DNA from: JACMJP01 sp046160675
GTDB taxonomy: Bacteria; Bacteroidota; Bacteroidia; Chitinophagales; BACL12
Assembly: GCA_046160675.1 (NCBI GenBank)
Contig: JBJXHH010000084.1
Location: forward strand, 1-20,040
Direction of reading: 5' to 3'
DNA: 20,040 nucleotides
Shown here: positions 14,104-20,040 of the stretch, piece after piece
Position numbering within the stretch: the first letter of the stretch is position 1
Layout of the letters: each line of letters opens with the position of its first letter
Translations under genes and position numbers: made by a program
The notes under the pieces: model-generated
Database searches by the model: none
Seen by the model: only the letters and a program-made list of their open reading frames with translations
Told to the model about the DNA's origin: nothing

Positions 14104-15966
14104 ATGAAGACAATTTTATTCTCTCTCTGCTTTCTTTTTTCAGTTTCCGTGTTTCCTCAACAGGTAAATATTGATTCACTTAAGAACATTGTTGCGAATG
14201 CTCCCAATGATACAAATAAAGTGATTGCATATAGATCGCTCTGTGGAACACTGGCAAGTTCAGATCCGGCACAATCATTATATTATGGGTTTAAAGGGAC
14301 AGAACTAGGGAAAAAAATTCACTGGGATAAAGGAGTTGCCGGCTGTTATTTAAATCTCGGAAATACCTATGGTAGTTTGGCAAAATATGATTCTGCTTTA
14401 ATAGTAAACGACTCTGCACTTGTATACGCTTTAAAAGTAGGTGATGCAAACAGAATAGCTTTAGTGTATATAAACAGGGCCGCTGCATATATAGAAATGT
14501 CAAGACTGGAAGAAGCAATGAAAACCGCACTACTTGCTCAACCTTATGCCGAGAAGGCAAAAAACCCCGACAGGCTTGCGAGAGTATACATGACAATGGG
14601 AAATATTTCTTACTATCAGGAAAGCTGGAAAAGAGCAATTGATGAATACAGAAAAAGTCTCCCGCTTTTTATTGAGACGAATACTAAGAATATGATAGGC
14701 ACATGTTACATGAATATTGCGAATTGTTACAAAAATTTGAATGAATTAGATTCAGCAATCATGATCAATGCAAAGGCAATAAAAATATTTGAAGAGATAC
14801 AGGATATTGAACGCCTTTTGATAGCTTATCATAATGACGGTTCAGCTTTCTTTGAGTTAAAGAAATATGATAAAGCCGAAGCAGCGCTGCTAAAAGCGCT
14901 TCCTTTAGCTAAATCATACGGCAATAAAGACAACGAACTTCTGAATCAAAATAAACTTGCAGAGGTATATGCGGCTCAAAACAAATATGAAGAAGCAATT
15001 CAGATCTTGCTACCGGCTATTGACACAGCTAACAAATATGCTTTCTATAAACAAGTTTCTAATTTGAGCCTAACACTTTCTGATCTTTATTTTAATTATG
15101 GGAATTTCAAAAGTGCTTACAAATACCTGCAAATGTATTATGCTGCAGAAGATACTATAGATACCCGTGAAGAAAATGAAAAACTCATTGAACTGCAAAC
15201 ACAATATGAAACAGCGCAGAAAGATAAAGAAATAGCGTTGCAGGATGCAGAAAACCTGCTTCTGCAGCAAAAAACTCAGCGGCAACGGGTTGTACTTTTT
15301 GCAGCACTTGGTTTGAGTGTACTTTCTCTCCTGAGTATTTTTTTATTTCTGAACAGAACCCGAATAAAACAGCAGGTAAAGGAATTGCAATTACGCAATG
15401 AAATTGCATTAGACCTGCATGACGAAGTAGGAAGTTCTTTGAGTTCAATTAAAATGCTGAGTGAGATTGCCGTTATGCAAAACGGGAATAAAGATATTCT
15501 TGAAAAAATATCAAATAATGCAAAAGATTCAGCGGAGAAAATGCAAGACATTATCTGGATGATCAATCCTAAAAATGATAATACTGAAAATATGTTGCAA
15601 CGCATGCAGAAATTTCTGCAGGAAATGTGTGAACCTATGAACATAAAACATGAATTCAACAATACCATATCCGGGATAAAATTGGATATGCATAAGCGAA
15701 AGAACATTTTGCTTATTTATAAAGAGGCAGTAAACAATGCAGTAAAATATTCGGGTGCAAATAAAATAACAACAGAAATTTTACTTGATCAGCAGGGTAT
15801 CATTTTACAAATAACAGACAACGGAAAAGGGTTTGATAAAAACCTGATCAGCCCCGGTAACGGTTTAGATAGCATGCGCATTCGTGCAGAAGAATTGAAA
15901 GGAGCGTTTTCATTGTATTCGGAAGAAAATAAAGGCACTCACATCGTGGTTTCAGTACCTTTATAA
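14104..15966 (+). CDS. TPR-containing sensor histidine kinase (first of two paralogues)
   Basis: Product of 620 residues. A signal peptide (MKTILFSLCFLFSVSVFPQQ) is followed by a periplasmic region of about six TPR-like helical repeats (~residues 40-350; e.g. AGCYLNLGNTYGSLAKYDSAL, MTMGNISYYQESWKRAI). A coiled-coil follows (~352-392), then one membrane span (~395-416; VVLFAALGLSVLSLLSIFLFL), then the cytoplasmic kinase. The phosphoacceptor is His439 in IALDLHDEVGSSLSSIKMLSEIA, followed by EKMQDIIWMINPK. The ATPase domain has N-box EAVNNAVKYSG, DNGKGFD and GNGLDSM, all intact. The architecture is that of HPK7/HisKA_3-like kinases that pair with NarL/LuxR regulators, one of which follows 61 nt later. 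It probably senses an envelope signal through the TPRs; the ligand is unknown. The gene is likely co-transcribed with ung. It is paralogous to the kinase at 16685, sharing a 35-nt identical block at the H-box. Confidence 0.93.
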   Translation: MKTILFSLCFLFSVSVFPQQVNIDSLKNIVANAPNDTNKVIAYRSLCGTLASSDPAQSLYYGFKGTELGKKIHWDKGVAGCYLNLGNTYGSLAKYDSALIVNDSALVYALKVGDANRIALVYINRAAAYIEMSRLEEAMKTALLAQPYAEKAKNPDRLARVYMTMGNISYYQESWKRAIDEYRKSLPLFIETNTKNMIGTCYMNIANCYKNLNELDSAIMINAKAIKIFEEIQDIERLLIAYHNDGSAFFELKKYDKAEAALLKALPLAKSYGNKDNELLNQNKLAEVYAAQNKYEEAIQILLPAIDTANKYAFYKQVSNLSLTLSDLYFNYGNFKSAYKYLQMYYAAEDTIDTREENEKLIELQTQYETAQKDKEIALQDAENLLLQQKTQRQRVVLFAALGLSVLSLLSIFLFLNRTRIKQQVKELQLRNEIALDLHDEVGSSLSSIKMLSEIAVMQNGNKDILEKISNNAKDSAEKMQDIIWMINPKNDNTENMLQRMQKFLQEMCEPMNIKHEFNNTISGIKLDMHKRKNILLIYKEAVNNAVKYSGANKITTEILLDQQGIILQITDNGKGFDKNLISPGNGLDSMRIRAEELKGAFSLYSEENKGTHIVVSVPL

Positions 15967-15973
15967 ACCATCA

Positions 15974-16017
15974 CCCGAATTCGGTATTGTATTATTTTTT
16001 ATAGAAGCTCATATTTG
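15974..16017 (+). promoter_or_regulatory. Promoter of the response-regulator gene with candidate regulator-binding site
   Basis: CATATTTG (16010-16017) matches TAnnTTTG at 7 of 8 positions, 10 nt before ATG 16028. Upstream is CCC (15974-15976)-N4-TCGGTATT (15981-15988), then exactly 21 nt to the box. The ATTG at 15986-15989 sits at the -33 position. The same layout recurs before the gene at 18682. A 10-bp palindrome CCGAATTCGG (15975-15984) overlaps this site. Confidence 0.55.
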
Positions 16018-16027
16018 CAAAAAACTA

Positions 16028-16666
16028 ATGGCCATCAGAGTCTCAATTTTTGAAGATAACAAACACCTGCGGGAGAGTTTACAGATTCTCATCGGCGGTA
16101 CACCCGGATACGATTGCATCGGCGCTTATCCCGATTGTAGGGATCTGCTGTTCCAGTTAAAACAAAATACTCCCGATGTGGTGCTGATGGATATTGAAAT
16201 GCCCGGCATGAATGGAATTGAGGCAGTGAAAAAGATAAAAGAAAATTATCCTTCTGTTCAGGTACTGATGCAAACGATGTTTGATGATGATGAATATATT
16301 TTTGATGCCATCTGTAGCGGTGCATCAGGATATATTTTAAAAACCACAACCCCTTCCGGTTACATTGAAGCAATACAAAATGTGTATGGGGGTGGTTCGC
16401 CCATGTCGCCTTCGATAGCAAGAAAAGTGTTTGACCTTTTCAAAAATAATATTTCTTCACCTTCAAAAGAAAATTATAACCTCACTGAAAAAGAGAAAGA
16501 AATATTGCAGCATTTAGTACATGGCAGAAGCTACAAAATGATAGCTGAAGAGATGAAAATTTCTACGGAAACAGTGAAAACCCACATGAAAAATATTTAC
16601 ACTAAGTTGCATGTAAACTCAAACACAGAGGCTGTTGCCAAGGCCTTAAAGGATAGGATTGTTTGA
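16028..16666 (+). CDS. NarL/FixJ-type response regulator with LuxR DNA-binding domain
   Basis: Product of 212 residues. The receiver domain (~1-125) has acidic pair Glu9-Asp10, phosphoacceptor Asp55 in VVLMDIEMPGMNG, Thr83 and Lys105 (GYILKTTT): a complete phosphorylation site. A linker leads to a LuxR-type helix-turn-helix (~145-207): NLTEKEKEILQHLVHGRSYKMIAEEMKISTETVKTHMKNIYTKL. It should be phosphorylated by one or both flanking kinases and act as a transcription factor. It has its own promoter-like sequence, despite lying between kinases, and an 18-nt gap to the second kinase suggests an RR-HK2 transcript. Inference: it binds the CCC-N4-TCGGTATT site upstream of itself and of the fibre gene. 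Confidence 0.95.
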   Translation: MAIRVSIFEDNKHLRESLQILIGGTPGYDCIGAYPDCRDLLFQLKQNTPDVVLMDIEMPGMNGIEAVKKIKENYPSVQVLMQTMFDDDEYIFDAICSGASGYILKTTTPSGYIEAIQNVYGGGSPMSPSIARKVFDLFKNNISSPSKENYNLTEKEKEILQHLVHGRSYKMIAEEMKISTETVKTHMKNIYTKLHVNSNTEAVAKALKDRIV

Positions 16667-16684
16667 GTTCGTCAAACTATACTA

Positions 16685-18589
16685 ATGAATTTGGATAAAA
16701 AATACGCTTGTTTTTTTATTGTTGCTGTACTGACGACAATAAAATCGTTTTCACAAGCCAATATTGACTCCTTAAAAAACATCCTCGCAACATCGAAAGA
16801 TGAAAAGGTATTGGCTTATGCCTATAATGATTATGCATTTCAATTTTACTTCAGCAAGCCCGATTCTGCGATCTTTTATGCGAAAAAAGCTTTAGAAATT
16901 GCACAAAAAATTCAGGAAAAAACACAGATATACGGAGCATATAATGTGATGGGGCTTGCATACCAGATAAAAGGGAATTTTCAACTATCACTTGACTATC
17001 ACAATAAACAATTTGAATACATTGACGACGACAATGTATCTGATAAAGCGAGGTTGTATCACAATATTGGCCTTACTTATCGAACAATGAAGAACAACAG
17101 TGGTGCACTTGATGCTGAACTGAAAGCTGTTGCATTGCTGAAAGAAGGAAACGATTCGCTTGCCTTAGGCGCTGTATATCTTTCCATTGCAAATATATAT
17201 CGTGACTTGGGTGATTTTGCACCTGCTGAAGAATATATCCTGGATGCTATTGATATATACAATAACATAAAAGATTTTGGCATTCATAACGCAAAATCAC
17301 TTCTGGGAAACTGTTATGGCGGCTATGGAAATTTATTACAAATTAGAGGCGAACTCGACAAGGCAATAGAAAATCACAACAAAGCTGTACAACTTTATGA
17401 AGAAGGGGGCGATGAATATAACAAAGCTGTTAGTTATGAAAACCTTGGTGATGATTATGCCAAACAGGGAAACAGGAAAGAAGCAATCAGGCATTATAGA
17501 ATTGCAAAAGAGATTTTCAACCGAATAAATTCAGGTACTGATGTGGGCATTGAATTTTTTAATATTTCTACAGTATTAAATTCTGCTGGCCAACACACAC
17601 AAGCGCATGAGTATGCTGATTCCGCCATAGCGCTCCTGAAAGAAAGTGAGGCACATTATTACCTGATGGATGTGTATGAACTTAAATACGAAATATATGA
17701 TGATGAAAATAGATCAGACTTAGCATTGGCATTTTATAAAAAATTTAATGCATTAAAAGACAGTTTGAATATTGAATCGCAAAGAGCTGAAGTGCTGAGG
17801 TTGAAAGAAGAATTTGAAACAACGCAAAAAGAACAACAGATAAAATTATTGCAAATAGAAAATGCACTGGGCGATAAGGAAAAAGAGAGGCAGATCATTT
17901 TCAGAAATATTGCCATTGCAGTTATAGGCCTTTTAATACTCATGGGATTTTTGATCTGGAATCGCAACCGGATAAAACAGCAGGTGAAACAATTACAAAT
18001 GCGAAATAATATTGCCCTTGACCTACATGATGAAGTTGGAAGTTCTTTGAGTTCAATTAAAATGCTGAGTGAAATTGCCTCCCTGCAAAATGAAAACAAA
18101 GGCCAGTTAGATGAAATTCTTAAAAAAATAAACTCCAACGCAAAAGAAACTGCAGAAAAAATGCATGACATCATCTGGATGATAAACCCGAAACATGATC
18201 AACTGGAGAATATCCTGGAGAGAATGGAAAAATTTTTGTTCGAAATGTGTTCGCCAAAAGGGATCAGGTTTGAGTTTAAAAAAGATATAAAGGAGATATT
18301 AAAGCTAAATATGCAACAGCGCAAAGACCTTTTGCTTATTTTTAAAGAAGCTGTGAATAATGCAGTGAAATATGCTAACGCAAAAAAAATAACAGCCGAA
18401 ATTATTCATGCAAATCACCATATTCAACTCACAATTCAAGATGACGGGAAAGGCTTTGACAGCAATGTTATTCAGCCGGGCAATGGGTTGGATAATATGA
18501 AAGTGCGTACAACAGAACTCAAGGGGAGTATTCAAATTGAATCAAAACCCGGTGCCGGCACCAATATTTCTGTTCGCATCCCGCTTTGA
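16685..18589 (+). CDS. TPR-containing sensor histidine kinase (second paralogue)
   Basis: Product of 634 residues with the same plan as the kinase at 14104. An N-terminal export signal ends near TTIKSFSQ, and the mature proteins start alike (NIDSLKNI). TPR repeats span ~35-350 (ARLYHNIGLTYRTMKNNSGAL, AVYLSIANIYRDLGDFAPAEEYI, SYENLGDDYAKQGNRKEAI). A coiled-coil is at ~355-400, and a membrane span at ~407-426. The phosphoacceptor is His448 in IALDLHDEVGSSLSSIKMLSEIA, then EKMHDIIWMINPK. The ATPase motifs EAVNNAVKYANA, DDGKGFD and GNGLDNM are all intact, so it should be an active kinase. The TPR region has diverged far more than the kinase domain, suggesting that the two sense different signals but share one output regulator. 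Alternative view: one copy may act mainly as a phosphatase; this cannot be decided from sequence. Confidence 0.93.
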   Translation: MNLDKKYACFFIVAVLTTIKSFSQANIDSLKNILATSKDEKVLAYAYNDYAFQFYFSKPDSAIFYAKKALEIAQKIQEKTQIYGAYNVMGLAYQIKGNFQLSLDYHNKQFEYIDDDNVSDKARLYHNIGLTYRTMKNNSGALDAELKAVALLKEGNDSLALGAVYLSIANIYRDLGDFAPAEEYILDAIDIYNNIKDFGIHNAKSLLGNCYGGYGNLLQIRGELDKAIENHNKAVQLYEEGGDEYNKAVSYENLGDDYAKQGNRKEAIRHYRIAKEIFNRINSGTDVGIEFFNISTVLNSAGQHTQAHEYADSAIALLKESEAHYYLMDVYELKYEIYDDENRSDLALAFYKKFNALKDSLNIESQRAEVLRLKEEFETTQKEQQIKLLQIENALGDKEKERQIIFRNIAIAVIGLLILMGFLIWNRNRIKQQVKQLQMRNNIALDLHDEVGSSLSSIKMLSEIASLQNENKGQLDEILKKINSNAKETAEKMHDIIWMINPKHDQLENILERMEKFLFEMCSPKGIRFEFKKDIKEILKLNMQQRKDLLLIFKEAVNNAVKYANAKKITAEIIHANHHIQLTIQDDGKGFDSNVIQPGNGLDNMKVRTTELKGSIQIESKPGAGTNISVRIPL

Positions 18590-18597
18590 TTTTCTCC

Positions 18598-18641
18598 CCC
18601 ATTCTCGGTATTTCCCTTCCTACATTATCAAAATACTTTTG
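18598..18641 (+). promoter_or_regulatory. Promoter of the fibre-like gene with the shared CCC-N4-TCGGTATT site
   Basis: TACTTTTG (18634-18641) matches TAnnTTTG exactly, 40 nt before ATG 18682. CCC (18598-18600)-N4-TCGGTATT (18605-18612) precedes it by exactly 21 nt, the same geometry as in front of the response-regulator gene. The TCGGTATT octamer occurs only at these two sites in my read of both strands. Confidence 0.6.
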
Positions 18642-18681
18642 CTTTTCATAAAACAAATTCATTTACTTAAAACAAAATGTT

Positions 18682-20040
18682 ATGAAAAAGCAAATTACAT
18701 TTTTATTACTAACGGCAATATTTTTCGGCGGAAAAATAATAGCACAAACGAACACATTCCCAACCACAGGAAGTGCAGGCATTGGTACTTTGGCGCCGGC
18801 AGCTTCCTCCATTCTTGATATGACATCAACCACTCAGGGTATGTTGGCTCCAAGAATGACAAAAACACAAAGGGATGCTATTGTAACCCCGGCTACAGGG
18901 TTACTTATTTATCAAACCAATTCCACACCGGGATTTTACTATTACAGCGGAACCGCCTGGACGGCTGTTTCGACAAAAGGAGCAAACACATCCCTATCAA
19001 ACCTCGCCACCACAACATCAATTAATCAGCACTTATTGCCAAATGCTGACAACACACTTGATCTTGGTTCCTCATCATTGCGCTGGAATGAAGTATATGT
19101 AAACTCCGTTAAATTTATGGATGGTACTACACAATCTACGGCTTCCGCAGGCGGAACATCTTACACTGCCGGAACAGGAATTTCCATTACAGGAACAGTG
19201 ATTGACAATACAGGTGATGTGAATGCAAGTGATGACGTTACTACTTCAACAAGCCACTCTGGTGATGTAACAGGATTGTATAACAATTTACAAATTGCAA
19301 GTGGAGTTGTCGGTTCAACTGAAATTGCTGATGGTTCGGTATCTTCAACTGACATTCTTGATGGGACAGTTTCATCAACTGATATTTTAAACGCAACTAT
19401 TGCTGCCACAGACTTAAGTTCAATGGGAGCAACAAGCGGACAAGTAATGCAGTGGAACGGAACAGCTTGGGTTGCTACAACACCATCAGCAGGATCAGAA
19501 ACTGACCCTCAGGTGGGAAGCAATACAACAAACAAAGTTTCTAAATGGGACGGCTCTTCCTTAGTAACCGGTTCAATAAATGATGAAAGTGGAAGAATAG
19601 GATTGGGAACAATAAACTCCAATGCTAAAGCCACTTTCAGAAATAAAACAACAATCTTTAGTACTGAGGACTATGGTGTGTATGGCACCAATGAATCAGG
19701 TGATGGTACTGTTTACTCAACAGGCATATTAGGATATAGAAAGCCGGATCTTGTAATTCTCACCCCTACAGTAACCAATGTTGGCGCTTACGGTTCTGCA
19801 AGTTCTTCTTCCAGTGCCGCAGCAATGTATGCAACTTGTAGCTCTACGGGGATTAGTAATTATGGATTAGTTGCTACAAGCACAGGTGCCGGTACTACTA
19901 ACTATGGCGTTTATGCAAAAGCAAGCGGTGCAACAAATAATTATGCTTTGATTGTTCCTGATGACGGAGGCAAAACAGGATTTAACTGGAGCAGCCCATC
20001 AGCATTATTGGGTGTAAAAGGAAATGATGCTGATGATGCT
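18682..20040 (+). CDS. 5' part of an exported tail-fibre-like repetitive surface protein
   Basis: Open from ATG 18682 to the window edge: 453 codons with no stop, so the 3' end is missing. A signal peptide (MKKQITFLLLTAIFFGGKIIAQ) is followed by 'GIGTLAPAASSILDM', 'TTQGMLAPRMTKTQRDAI', 'PATGLLIYQTNSTPGFYYYSGTAW', a leader found in many Bacteroidetes fibre-like proteins. Next come 'DNTLDLGSSSLRWNEVYV', as in phage tail fibres, 'HSGDVTGLYNNLQI', and a stalk of ten-residue repeats, then Gly/Ser/Thr/Asn-rich repeats (SNYGLVATST, TNYGVYAKAS, NNYALIVPD). Such proteins often end in an S74-type self-cleaving chaperone or a T9SS signal, but neither is in view. It is probably a surface or secreted fibre or adhesin; this is inference from composition and repeats. 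It lies 92 nt after the second kinase and carries the shared regulatory site. Confidence 0.85.
   Translation, partial: MKKQITFLLLTAIFFGGKIIAQTNTFPTTGSAGIGTLAPAASSILDMTSTTQGMLAPRMTKTQRDAIVTPATGLLIYQTNSTPGFYYYSGTAWTAVSTKGANTSLSNLATTTSINQHLLPNADNTLDLGSSSLRWNEVYVNSVKFMDGTTQSTASAGGTSYTAGTGISITGTVIDNTGDVNASDDVTTSTSHSGDVTGLYNNLQIASGVVGSTEIADGSVSSTDILDGTVSSTDILNATIAATDLSSMGATSGQVMQWNGTAWVATTPSAGSETDPQVGSNTTNKVSKWDGSSLVTGSINDESGRIGLGTINSNAKATFRNKTTIFSTEDYGVYGTNESGDGTVYSTGILGYRKPDLVILTPTVTNVGAYGSASSSSSAAAMYATCSSTGISNYGLVATSTGAGTTNYGVYAKASGATNNYALIVPDDGGKTGFNWSSPSALLGVKGNDADDA
19312..19413 (+). repeat. Ten-residue (30-nt) tandem repeats in the fibre-like protein
   Basis: Consecutive units GSTEIADGSV (19312-19341), SSTDILDGTV (19342-19371) and SSTDILNATI (19372-19401), then a partial AATDL (19402 onward). 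Regular S-T-[DE]-I spacing suggests a stalk or beta-helical coil. Confidence 0.8.

Noticed and set aside
15975..15984. CCGAATTCGG palindrome as the main operator of the response-regulator gene.
   Set aside because: The fibre-gene promoter shares CCC-N4-TCGGTATT but not this palindrome, so the palindrome itself is probably incidental to the shared site.
17734..18174. Long minus-strand open frames opposite the kinase domains (also 15276-15707).
   Set aside because: They lie wholly inside strongly supported plus-strand kinase genes, are Ser/Cys/Phe-rich as expected of antisense frames, and have no promoter or family signal.

Overview
The window looks like a chromosomal segment of a Bacteroidota (Bacteroidetes) bacterium, probably an environmental member of the Chitinophagales/Sphingobacteriia/Flavobacteriia grade. 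Reasons: low-to-moderate GC; several secreted proteins ending in a type IX secretion (T9SS) type A sorting domain; a choice-of-anchor L protein; TPR-fronted histidine kinases paired with a LuxR-type regulator; and repeated matches to the Bacteroidetes -7 promoter box TAnnTTTG just upstream of start codons, with little Shine-Dalgarno signal. I saw no transposase, integrase, CRISPR array, rRNA or plasmid/phage replication gene.

Layout, left to right. (1) 1-974: 3' end of a large secreted protein with a MopE-type acidic metal-binding repeat, Ig-like domains and a T9SS sorting domain, closed by a strong hairpin terminator. (2) 1053-1460 (-): DUF423 membrane protein, divergent from (3) 1580-4210 (+): a membrane-anchored protein with a C-terminal beta-propeller-like half. 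(4) 4232-5179 (+): purC. (5) 5224-5297: tRNA-Arg(TCT) with its own promoter and a terminator that probably works both ways. (6) 5351-11302: three minus-strand genes for exported products: a T9SS/FN3 protein with a Tyr/Trp/Cys-rich 45-residue tandem repeat, a choice-of-anchor L protein, and a prolyl oligopeptidase lipoprotein. (7) 11408-13291 (-): a GCS2 (glutamate-cysteine ligase-like) domain fused to a CBS pair. (8) 13405-14094 (+): uracil-DNA glycosylase, followed 9 nt later by (9) a histidine kinase / response regulator / histidine kinase cassette (14104-18589). (10) 18682 to the window end (+): 5' part of an exported, tail-fibre-like repetitive surface protein.

The most interesting structure is the right-hand third. 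Two paralogous kinases with periplasmic TPR sensor regions flank one NarL/LuxR-type regulator. The motif CCC-N4-TCGGTATT occurs exactly 21 nt ahead of the -7 box both of the regulator gene and of the fibre-like gene, and I found the TCGGTATT core nowhere else in the window. This suggests a compact autoregulated circuit in which two envelope sensors feed one regulator that switches on a surface fibre. The shared regulatory site is read directly from the sequence; its assignment to this regulator is inference.

No intergenic gap exceeds about 250 nt. The largest (8894-9142) holds a palindrome, a promoter-like box and the terminator of the prolyl oligopeptidase gene.
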